The notes below the pieces were generated by a model. That model was not told the DNA's origin, did not search any database, and worked only from the letters and a program-made list of their open reading frames with translations. The translations under genes and the position numbers were made by a program. From an uncultured Muribaculaceae bacterium (GTDB taxonomy: Bacteria; Bacteroidota; Bacteroidia; Bacteroidales; Muribaculaceae), in contig CABUTS010000041.1 of assembly GCA_902494515.1 (NCBI GenBank), forward strand, positions 1 through 24,984: 24,984 nt of DNA, written 5' to 3'. Shown here one piece after another: positions 16,253 through 22,660 of the stretch (positions within the stretch are counted from its first letter, which is position 1; every line of letters begins with the position of its first letter).

Positions 16253-16282
16253 TTGTCATATCAAAAAAATGCCGTACCTTTG
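16253..16282 (+). promoter_or_regulatory. Bacteroidota-type promoter for a small RNA or leader
   Basis: TTG (16253-16255), 19 nt spacer, TACCTTTG (16275-16282), then CAACGTG. This is a near-consensus promoter pointing right and is separate from the promoter of the DUF1015 gene at 16386. Confidence 0.78.
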
Positions 16283-16287
16283 CAACG

Positions 16288-16354
16288 TGTTTTTCATGGT
16301 ATTAGATTTAAGGTTAACTAAGATTGGTTGTCGGGAGACAATCAATTTTTTTTT
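16288..16354 (+). ncRNA. Candidate small RNA or attenuated leader ending in a strong terminator
   Basis: A start about 6 nt after the promoter and an end in the T run define a transcript of about 67 nt. Its 3' part is an 11-bp stem, GATTGGTTGTC (16322-16332) with GACAATCAATT (16337-16347), closed by a GGGA (GNRA-type) loop and followed by nine T (16346-16354): a classic intrinsic terminator. The 5' part, TTTTTCATGGTATTAGATTT then AAGGTTAAC, is unstructured. I have the impression that very similar stretches precede other genes in Bacteroidales, but I could not check this. A 23-codon ORF (ATG 16296 to TAA 16365-16367) runs through it. It could be a free small RNA, an attenuator for the DUF1015 gene 240 bp downstream, or both. 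Confidence 0.6.
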
Positions 16355-16385
16355 GTGCCTATGCTAAATGGAGTTGAAAATTTAT

Positions 16386-16416
16386 TTTGTGGTTTAAAAG
16401 TTTTAGCTTATCTTTG
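16386..16416 (+). promoter_or_regulatory. Bacteroidota-type promoter for the DUF1015 gene
   Basis: TTTG (16386-16389), 19 nt spacer, TATCTTTG (16409-16416) matches both elements of the consensus. A start near 16423 gives a leader of about 174 nt, in which I see no strong hairpin. This promoter lies downstream of the small-RNA terminator, so the DUF1015 gene does not depend on read-through. Confidence 0.75.
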
Positions 16417-16596
16417 CCAATAACATATCGTCTTGGCTGTCCGATGTTAAAACTCGGAGAAATTTACTGAATTTACCGGTCGAAAAAATGAAAATTTTAA
16501 TTGGATGGCCAAAATCTGAGATCAATAGCAAAAAATGATTCGGGAAGTATTTCCTGTAATCTAAATACTTTAAGCTAAACCTGAAAAACTGAAAAG

Positions 16597-17841
16597 ATGG
16601 CTAAAGTCAAACCGTTTAAGGGGATCCGTCCCCCGAAGGAGTTGGTGGAGAAGGTCGCTTCGCGTCCTTACGATGTGCTGAACTCCGAAGAGGCCCGTGC
16701 TGAGGCTGCGGGCAATGAGATGTCGCTCTACCATATCATCAAGCCGGAGATTGATTTCCCGGCAGGAACCGATGAGCACTCCGAGCCGGTCTATGCGAAG
16801 GCTGTGGAGAATTTCAATAAGTTCCTGAAGAATGGATGGCTCAGCCCCGACGCGCGCGAACATTATTATATATATGCTCAGACGATGGATGGCCGCACGC
16901 AGTATGGCATCGTGCTGGCTGCCAATGTCAACGACTATGTGAACGGTGTAATCCGCAAGCATGAGCTCACGCGCCGCGACAAGGAGGATGACCGCATGCG
17001 CCACGTGAAGGTGAACAACGCCAATATCGAACCGGTGTTCCTGGCGTTCCCGGATGATGCTGTGCTTCAGGAGATTATCGACCGCACGGCCCGGACTGAG
17101 CCGGAATATGACTTCGTGGCTCCCGACGGCTTCGGCCATACTTTCTGGGTAATCGACGATCCCAAAGACGAGGCCGCCATAACCGCTGAATTCGCCAAGA
17201 TGCCGCACCTCTATATCGCTGACGGTCACCACCGTTCGGCCGCCGCTGCCCGCGTAGGGCTTGAGAAGGCTGCCGCAACCCCGGGTCACACCGGCGAGGA
17301 GGAGTACAATTACTTCATGGCTGTGGCATTCCCTTCTTCGCATCTGCGCATCATCGACTATAACCGCGTGGTCCGCGACCTCAACGGCCTGACTCCGGCG
17401 GAGTTCCTGCAGCGCCTGGATAAGGACTTCATCGTCGAGGAGAAGGGGGCGGAGATTTACCGTCCGGTAGGCCTGCATAACTTCTCGCTGTATCTCGACG
17501 GGAAATGGTATTCGCTGACGGCCCGCGAGGGACGTTACGACGACAACGACCCGATCGGGGTGCTTGACGTAACCATCTCGTCGGATCTCATCCTCCGCGA
17601 CATACTGGGAATCACCGACTTGCGCAGCGATAAACGGATCGACTTCGTGGGCGGAATCCGAGGGTTAGGCGAGCTGAAGGCGCGCGTTGACTCCGGAGAG
17701 ATGGCGGTTGCGCTGGCGCTTTATCCCGTGTCGATGAAGCAGCTGATGGATATCGCCGACACCGGCAACATCATGCCTCCGAAGACCACCTGGTTCGAGC
17801 CCAAACTTCGCAGCGGATTGGTAATCCACGCCTTGGAATAA
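16597..17841 (+). CDS. DUF1015 family protein
   Basis: The 414-aa product is full length for DUF1015. Family blocks visible: AxVKPFKGIRP at the start, SRPYDVLNSEEA (22-33), SLYHIIKPEID (43-53), RKHELTRRDKEDDRMRH (120-136), PHLYIADGHHRSAAA (203-217) and the late VDFVGG-like motif (IDFVGGIRGL). It has no signal peptide or membrane segment, so it is cytoplasmic. The IADGHHR motif recalls the ParB/SerK-type fold, in which related proteins act as nucleotide-dependent serine kinases, and in other Bacteroidota DUF1015 genes often sit next to serA and serC. Those neighbours are absent here, so a role in serine metabolism is only a suggestion. It has its own promoter, and a REP-like hairpin lies 10 bp after the stop. 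Confidence 0.88.
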   Translation: MAKVKPFKGIRPPKELVEKVASRPYDVLNSEEARAEAAGNEMSLYHIIKPEIDFPAGTDEHSEPVYAKAVENFNKFLKNGWLSPDAREHYYIYAQTMDGRTQYGIVLAANVNDYVNGVIRKHELTRRDKEDDRMRHVKVNNANIEPVFLAFPDDAVLQEIIDRTARTEPEYDFVAPDGFGHTFWVIDDPKDEAAITAEFAKMPHLYIADGHHRSAAAARVGLEKAAATPGHTGEEEYNYFMAVAFPSSHLRIIDYNRVVRDLNGLTPAEFLQRLDKDFIVEEKGAEIYRPVGLHNFSLYLDGKWYSLTAREGRYDDNDPIGVLDVTISSDLILRDILGITDLRSDKRIDFVGGIRGLGELKARVDSGEMAVALALYPVSMKQLMDIADTGNIMPPKTTWFEPKLRSGLVIHALE

Positions 17842-17851
17842 GCGGGGCAAC

Positions 17852-17880
17852 GCGCAGTCGCCGACTGCGCCGCAGTAACC
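17852..17880 (+). repeat. REP-like hairpin element, copy B
   Basis: GCGCAGTC-GCC-GACTGCGC (8-bp arms, 3-nt loop) followed by CGCAGTAACC, 10 bp after the DUF1015 stop codon. The layout matches copy A at 14079-14107. There is no T run after the stem. Confidence 0.6.
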
Positions 17881-17930
17881 CCTCGATGCAACAAAAGAAA
17901 CTCCGGGGGGCGTGAACCCAAAGCTCATAT

Positions 17931-17971
17931 AATTTGTTTTTTAAGCAAATCGTTTCTTCTTAAAAACAATT
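17931..17971 (+). promoter_or_regulatory. Long AT-rich inverted repeat over the start of the hydrolase gene
   Basis: AATTTGTTTTTTAAG (17931-17945) is nearly the reverse complement of CTTAAAAACAATT (17959-17971), with two single-base bulges, around a 13-nt loop. It ends 2 nt before the ATG at 17974, so in RNA it could cover the translation start region; as DNA it could be an operator. Confidence 0.5.
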
Positions 17972-17973
17972 AT

Positions 17974-19050
17974 ATGAGAACCTTCAGAAACATAGCCCTT
18001 ACGGCACTTTTCGGTCTGGGACTGGCTTCGATGACAGTCCCGGCCGAAGCGTGCACGCGTGTCACTTATGTCGGCGACAGCTGCGTGGCAACCGGTCGTA
18101 CGCTCGACTGGCGTACTCCCATCCCCACAAACCTCTACGTCTATCCCCGTGGCGTGGAGAAGAAATCCTACGACACGGCGCAGTCCATCAGCTGGACGGC
18201 TCAGTATGGCAGTGTAGTCTCCGTCGGCTATGACGTGGGCGTCAATGAGGGCATGAATGAAATGGGGCTGGTAGTCAATCTGTTATATCTCCCCGGCACC
18301 ACATATTCACGTCAGGACGACACCCGACCCTACATGTCGACGGCTCTCTGGGCGGCATACGTGCTTGACAATTTCGCCACGACTTCCGAGGCAGTGGCTC
18401 AGCTGAGCAAGGATGAATTCCAGATCAACGCGCCCTCGATGCCGGGCGGTTCGGCCACCACGCTCCACATGTCCATCTCCGACGCTACCGGTAATTCGGC
18501 AATCGTGGAATATATCGACGGTAAAATCGACATCCACGAAGGCAAAGAGTATCAGGTGCTTACCAACGCTCCGCCATACATGGAGCAGCGCACCATCATG
18601 GAATACTGGAAGCAGGTAGGCGGCATGAATATGCTCCCCGGCACCAACCGCAGTCAGGACCGCTTCACCCGCGCTTCGTTCTACGTCAGCCTCATCCCGA
18701 AGGATATGAGCCACCAGAACGCGCTGGCCGGTGTGTTCGGAATCGTCGGCAACTGCGCCGTCCCGACCGGAATTTCGGTCCCCGACCAGCCCGAAATTTC
18801 CACTACCCAGTGGCGTTCGGTCAGCGACCAGACCACCCGCACATATTACTTCCGCCAGACCGTATCTCCGGGCACCGTATGGGTTGAGCTGCTCCATTTC
18901 GACCTCTATGAAGGGGCGCCGATTATGAAGCTCGACCTGATCAACAACAAGAAAACGCTCGTCGGGAACATGATCCACGAGATGAAACCCTCGAAAGGAT
19001 TCACCCCGATGTATCACCTGACGGATGAAATCATCAAGGCGTTCAGCTGA
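17974..19050 (+). CDS. Secreted Ntn hydrolase, bile salt hydrolase/penicillin V acylase family
   Basis: The 358-aa product hydrolyses linear amide bonds outside the cytoplasm, probably in the periplasm. The signal peptide (1-26, ending VPAEA) is followed directly by Cys27, so signal cleavage would expose the N-terminal nucleophile that this family needs. Other residues in place: Arg42 and Asp45 (ATGRTLDW), GMNEMGL (93-99), Asn198 (VLTNAPPY) and Arg230/Arg233 (SQDRFTRASF). At the position where bile salt hydrolases have Asn82, Tyr105 (NLLYLPG) is found, as in penicillin V acylases. The substrate could therefore be conjugated bile acids, penicillin V-like amides or other N-acyl amides; the sequence does not decide. 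The VPAEAC stretch is a poor lipobox, so a lipoprotein is less likely. The small membrane protein gene follows 73 bp later. Confidence 0.88.
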   Translation: MRTFRNIALTALFGLGLASMTVPAEACTRVTYVGDSCVATGRTLDWRTPIPTNLYVYPRGVEKKSYDTAQSISWTAQYGSVVSVGYDVGVNEGMNEMGLVVNLLYLPGTTYSRQDDTRPYMSTALWAAYVLDNFATTSEAVAQLSKDEFQINAPSMPGGSATTLHMSISDATGNSAIVEYIDGKIDIHEGKEYQVLTNAPPYMEQRTIMEYWKQVGGMNMLPGTNRSQDRFTRASFYVSLIPKDMSHQNALAGVFGIVGNCAVPTGISVPDQPEISTTQWRSVSDQTTRTYYFRQTVSPGTVWVELLHFDLYEGAPIMKLDLINNKKTLVGNMIHEMKPSKGFTPMYHLTDEIIKAFS

Positions 19051-19123
19051 CCAGTGAGGCAATAAACCCACAATGTCGGCCGTTTAACCTTTGAAACCAA
19101 AACGAATTTTAAACTGCTGACCT

Positions 19124-19642
19124 ATGGAACAGCCTGAAATCCAGACCGATGTCTTCCGCGTAGGAGCGGGAGTCCATGCGCGGCAGGCGCTGATGCGCTG
19201 GGCCGCCCGGTTCTGGTATGCGCTGGCTCTGCCCATAGGAATTTTGCTCTTATTAGGTTGTTTTTATGACAGCCGCATACTGTTCATAGCTGCGGCTGTT
19301 ATATTCATCCTGTTTCCTTCGCTGCTCTTCATCGGGTGGCACAGCGTGATGACGCGTCCCTGCGCCGTCCGCGCGGTTTTCCCCCAGCAGGTCACGGTTA
19401 GCCCCGACCGTGAAATCGATGTCGAATATTTCCCGCTTCCGGATATCGAGAATTCCAACCCTCCGGCACCGGTGGAGATACTCCCCGGGCAGGTGTCCGG
19501 CTGCCGTGTGATGGGGGACAATGTTGTGATTACCTACGATGATAATCAGGACCTGATTATCCCCTTCAAAGCCTTCCGGAAGCCTTCGGACATCGGACAG
19601 GTGTTGCAGCGTTTCGAGGGTCTGGCGGAATTGCCTGACTGA
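19124..19642 (+). CDS. Small membrane protein with YcxB-like C-terminal domain
   Basis: The 172-aa product has two adjacent hydrophobic segments, at about 31-47 (FWYALALPIGILLLLGC) and 52-71 (ILFIAAAVIFILFPSLLFIG), forming a hairpin in the inner membrane. A soluble domain of about 85 residues follows, ending with DLIIPFKAFRKPSDIGQVLQRF. That last block resembles the closing motif of YcxB-like domains (polar strand, hydrophobic IPxxAF, then a helix). The function is unknown. It may be co-transcribed with the hydrolase. Its last codons and stop are duplicated in frame immediately downstream (19650-19694). Confidence 0.7.
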   Translation: MEQPEIQTDVFRVGAGVHARQALMRWAARFWYALALPIGILLLLGCFYDSRILFIAAAVIFILFPSLLFIGWHSVMTRPCAVRAVFPQQVTVSPDREIDVEYFPLPDIENSNPPAPVEILPGQVSGCRVMGDNVVITYDDNQDLIIPFKAFRKPSDIGQVLQRFEGLAELPD

Positions 19643-19694
19643 GAGCTGATGTTGCAGCGTTTCGAGGGTCTGGCGGAATTGCCTGACTGAGAGC
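19602..19694 (+). repeat. Perfect 45-bp direct repeat spanning the stop codon, period 48
   Basis: 19602-19646 and 19650-19694 are identical over 45 bp. The unit contains the final codons for LQRFEGLAELPD plus TGA. The 48-bp period keeps the second copy in frame after the first stop, so read-through would add 15 residues ending with the same 12-residue peptide and a second TGA. Confidence 0.95.
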
Positions 19695-19830
19695 GGGCAT
19701 AATCACCGCAACGGATGGCCCGGAATTGACAGAAAGGTTATGAACGGACAGTTTTTTCGACGAAATCAGCGGGATTTGGATAAGAAAACGGGGTTTGAGG
19801 GCTCAGAAACTATATTTTTGCCAAAAAAAG

Positions 19831-19861
19831 TTTGTGTTTTTAAATAAAATGCGTACCTTTG
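19831..19861 (+). promoter_or_regulatory. Consensus Bacteroidota promoter for rho
   Basis: TTTG (19831-19834), 19 nt spacer, TACCTTTG (19854-19861), then CAGCATCC: an exact match to both promoter elements. The 136 bp between the preceding repeat and this promoter shows nothing else that I can identify. Confidence 0.85.
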
Positions 19862-19867
19862 CAGCAT

Positions 19868-20218
19868 CCAAATATGGATTTTCCCCTGTAATCATTACTT
19901 TTTTACACCGACTCGCAAGAGTCCGCCTCTCGAAAGAGTTGGTTATGCCTTGTTGAATAGCACCTTTTCTCTCAGATTCAACAAAACCTTTCAGGCAGAC
20001 ATTCACCCCAAATTCATTCAGTAATCACATTCCACGCAATTGCTTATAGCTCAGCTATATCCATGCAATTGGCTGACCTGTTTGGGTTCCCGACAACCCC
20101 ACAACAGACACTCTCCCACAACGAAATTCCGCAAGTCCTTCCGGACGACAGGACACAACGAACGCTCTGAAGCTGTGTCGTCTGCTCAAGACTTGACCCA
20201 GATAAACTTATAAGATAG
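19868..20218 (+). promoter_or_regulatory. Long structured rho leader (5' UTR)
   Basis: About 350 nt separate the predicted start from the rho ATG. It contains several clean hairpins: GACTC-GCAA-GAGTC (19910-19923, GNRA loop), TTGTTGAAT/ATTCAACAA (19950-19958 with 19976-19984), a compound stem CAATTGC/GCAATTG (20037-20043 with 20065-20071) enclosing TATAGC-TCA-GCTATA (20045-20059), and GACGACA/TGTCGTC (20144-20150 with 20176-20182). The stretch 20087-20130 has 20 C and only 3 G in 44 nt, the composition of a Rho-loading (rut) site. The likely role is autoregulation of rho by early termination, as known for the E. coli rho leader; this is inference for this organism. Confidence 0.6.
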
Positions 20219-22489
20219 ATGTATAATATCTACGAACTTGAAGAAATGGCCGATGACCAGCTGAAGGCAATCGCCGACAGCATGAGTCTGAAAAAGATTT
20301 CCAACATTGGCCGTGAATCATTGATTAACAAGATTTTAGACCAACAAGCCGTCGATCTGGCCGCTGCTGCTCCGGAACCTGTTGAGAAAAAACGGGGCCG
20401 CAAGCCGCGGAATCAGGAAGCTCCGGCCGACCAGACTGCCGCTGCAGAGGGTGAGAGCGCTCCCCGCAAGCGCGGCCGCAAGCCGAAGGCTGCCGTTGAG
20501 GCTGAGACTGCTAAAGCCGCTGATACTCAGACCGATGCCGTTGCTGCGGAGGGGGACGCCGCTCCCCGCAAGCGTGGCCGCAAGCCTAAGGCTGCCAAAG
20601 AGGAAAATTCCGCAGAACAGATTAAGAATCAGACAGTTGAAGAAGCCTTTCCCGCCACAGCACCCGAAAATGAACTGCCTGCTGCCGAACAGACCGCAGT
20701 CCCCGAGCTTCCCGCAGCTCCCGAACAGTCTCTGCTACCCGCCGGCGAGGGGGAAGATCTGCAGCCCAAGCATCAGCCGATGCAGCTGAATCCCCGCCAG
20801 CCGATGCAACTGAATCCCCGTCAGCCGATGCAGTTCCGCGGCGGCAAGGTTTTCACTCCTCGCGGTAAAAAGCAGTTTACCCATAATCCCGAAGGTGCTG
20901 ATACTCAGAATATCACAGAGGAAAACGCTCCCGCAGCAGCCGGAAATCCCACGGATAACAACGTGGATATCCAGAACGGCGCCAACGGCAACGTACAGAA
21001 CAACGGCAACTTCCAGAATAACGGCAATGCCCAGAATGGCGGTAACTTCCAGAATAGCGCCAACGACGACCGCGGTCCTCAGAATCAGGATGGCTCCAAG
21101 CCTCAGGCACAGCCCCGCAAGAACCCTCCCGGGGTGTTCGGCCGCAATGTCGATGAGTCGTTCGGTTCCTTCTTCCCCCGAATGGGGGGCAGGAGTTTCA
21201 CTCCCCGCTCGCAGAAAGAGCGCGAAGAGGCTGCCGCAGCTGCCGCATCGGCTCCCATCATGATCCGCGAGCCTCAGGCGCAGCTCCAGGATTACAAGAC
21301 CAACAAGAAAAATAAGAAAAACAAGCAGCTGGCCAAGCAGATGCAGGCCCAGCAGCCGCAGTATAACTTCGACGGTTTCCTGACAGCCTCCGGCGTTCTC
21401 GAAATCGACAATCAGGGTTTCGGTTTCCTCCGCTCGAGCGATTTCAACTACCTGCCGTCGCCCGACGATGTGCTGGTTTCGCATCAGCAGATCAAGGAAT
21501 ACGGACTGAAAAACGGCGACGTCGTGGAGTGCGAGATTGCAGCCCCCAAGGCCGGCGACAAGTATTTCCCGATGACCAAAGCGCTGGAAATCAACGGCCG
21601 AACCCCCGAGTTCGTACGCGACCGAGTGCCGTTCGAGCATCTGACGCCGCTTTTCCCTGACGAGAAATTCAACCTCACCGGCGGCCGTACAACCAACAAT
21701 CTCTCGACCCGCGTGGTGGATATGTTCTCGCCTATCGGCAAGGGACAGCGCGCGCTGATTGTCGCTCCCCCCAAGACCGGTAAGACCATCCTGCTGAAGG
21801 ATATCGCGAACGCCATCGCCGAGAACCACCCTGAGGTCTACATCATGATTCTGCTGATCGACGAGCGCCCCGAGGAGGTCACCGACATGAGCCGTTCGGT
21901 CAACGCAGAGGTGATTGCCTCGACCTTCGACGAACCGGCAGACCGCCATGTGAAGATCGCCGGAATTGTGCTTGAAAAAGCAAAGAGAATGGTGGAATGT
22001 GGCCACGACGTAGTGATTCTGCTCGACTCGATTACCCGTCTGGCCCGCGCCTATAACACCGCGCAGCCCGCTTCGGGCAAGATTCTGTCGGGTGGTGTGG
22101 ATGCCAACGCGCTGCAGAAACCGAAGCGCTTCTTCGGCGCCGCCCGTAACATCGAGGGTGGCGGTTCGCTGACCATCATCGCCACGGCCCTGACCGAGAC
22201 ATCGTCGAAGATGGACGAGGTGATTTTCGAGGAATTCAAGGGTACCGGCAACATGGAGCTTCAGCTCGACCGCAAGCTGTCAAACAAACGTATCTTCCCC
22301 GCTGTCGATATTATGGCCTCCTCGACCCGCCGCGACGACCTGCTGTTGCGCGAGGAGACCCTCAACCGTATGTGGATTCTGCGCCGCTTCCTTTCGGACC
22401 GCAACTCCATCGAAGCAATGGAATTCATCAAGGACCGCATGGAGCGCACCGCCGACAACGACGAACTCCTCCGCACCATGGGCGACTGA
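20219..22489 (+). CDS. rho: Transcription termination factor Rho with long disordered insert
   Basis: The 756-aa product is a hexameric RNA-dependent ATPase that ends transcription. Domains: N-terminal Rho_N/SAP-like fold (1-45, MYNIYELEEMADDQLKAIA); a disordered region (about 46-380) with three KRGRKP basic motifs (58-63, 84-89, 118-123), two QPMQLNPR repeats plus a third variant (186-209), an Asn/Gly-rich run (252-280) and Lys/Gln-rich tracts; an RNA-binding cold-shock-like domain (about 385-455, GVLEIDNQGFGFLRS); and the ATPase core with Walker A APPKTGKT (516-523), LLIDERPEEV (545-554), Walker B VILLDSITRLARAYN (599-613) and the LSGGVDANALQKPKRFFGAARNIEGGGSLTI-type Q/R-loop region (623-654, given here only as its outline). 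E. coli Rho is 419 aa, so over 300 residues are extra. In Bacteroides thetaiotaomicron such a disordered region drives Rho phase separation. Confidence 0.97.
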   Translation: MYNIYELEEMADDQLKAIADSMSLKKISNIGRESLINKILDQQAVDLAAAAPEPVEKKRGRKPRNQEAPADQTAAAEGESAPRKRGRKPKAAVEAETAKAADTQTDAVAAEGDAAPRKRGRKPKAAKEENSAEQIKNQTVEEAFPATAPENELPAAEQTAVPELPAAPEQSLLPAGEGEDLQPKHQPMQLNPRQPMQLNPRQPMQFRGGKVFTPRGKKQFTHNPEGADTQNITEENAPAAAGNPTDNNVDIQNGANGNVQNNGNFQNNGNAQNGGNFQNSANDDRGPQNQDGSKPQAQPRKNPPGVFGRNVDESFGSFFPRMGGRSFTPRSQKEREEAAAAAASAPIMIREPQAQLQDYKTNKKNKKNKQLAKQMQAQQPQYNFDGFLTASGVLEIDNQGFGFLRSSDFNYLPSPDDVLVSHQQIKEYGLKNGDVVECEIAAPKAGDKYFPMTKALEINGRTPEFVRDRVPFEHLTPLFPDEKFNLTGGRTTNNLSTRVVDMFSPIGKGQRALIVAPPKTGKTILLKDIANAIAENHPEVYIMILLIDERPEEVTDMSRSVNAEVIASTFDEPADRHVKIAGIVLEKAKRMVECGHDVVILLDSITRLARAYNTAQPASGKILSGGVDANALQKPKRFFGAARNIEGGGSLTIIATALTETSSKMDEVIFEEFKGTGNMELQLDRKLSNKRIFPAVDIMASSTRRDDLLLREETLNRMWILRRFLSDRNSIEAMEFIKDRMERTADNDELLRTMGD

Positions 22490-22514
22490 TTTCACAAACT
22501 GTTCCCGCTCACGC

Positions 22515-22556
22515 AAATCGAGGCTGCTTCCCGAATCCGGGGGGCAGCCTCGATTT
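22515..22556 (+). terminator. Terminator hairpin after rho
   Basis: AAATCGAGGCTGC (22515-22527) pairs perfectly with GCAGCCTCGATTT (22544-22556), a 13-bp stem with a 16-nt loop, 25 bp after the rho stop. The symmetric AAA/TTT ends suit termination from both sides, for rho and the convergent hrpB, although the T run is short. Confidence 0.75.
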
Positions 22557-22575
22557 GTAGAAGATGGAGGAAAAA

Positions 22576-22617
22576 GAAAAGAGAAAAGAGAAAAGGGAAA
22601 AGAGAAAAGAGAAAAGA
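22576..22617. repeat. Six tandem copies of the heptamer GAAAAGA in a homopurine tract
   Basis: Copies start at 22576, 22583, 22590, 22597, 22604 and 22611; the third reads GAAAAGG. The tract lies inside a 56-nt run of pure purines (22566-22621) between the convergent rho and hrpB genes. It is a simple-sequence repeat likely to vary in copy number; it is outside any gene I support. Confidence 0.93.
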
Positions 22618-22642
22618 GGGATGGAAGGGAACTGTTCTGTTA

Positions 22643-22660
22643 TCGCGCGTGAACGCGCGA
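22643..22660 (-). other. Perfect GC-rich hairpin touching the hrpB stop codon
   Basis: TCGCGCGT-GA-ACGCGCGA is an 8-bp inverted repeat with a 2-nt centre that ends one base before the hrpB stop (TGA at 22661-22663 on the minus strand). On the minus strand it is followed by TAACAG, then the pyrimidine-rich complement of the GAAAAGA tract. It may stabilise or help end the hrpB transcript. Confidence 0.5.

Noticed and set aside
17974..18054. Lipoprotein reading of the Ntn hydrolase signal (Cys27)
   Set aside because: VPAEAC is a poor lipobox, and this family needs a free N-terminal Cys as nucleophile.
19643..19690. Separate small gene in the second copy of the 45-bp repeat
   Set aside because: Only 15 codons, fully explained by duplication of the preceding gene's end.
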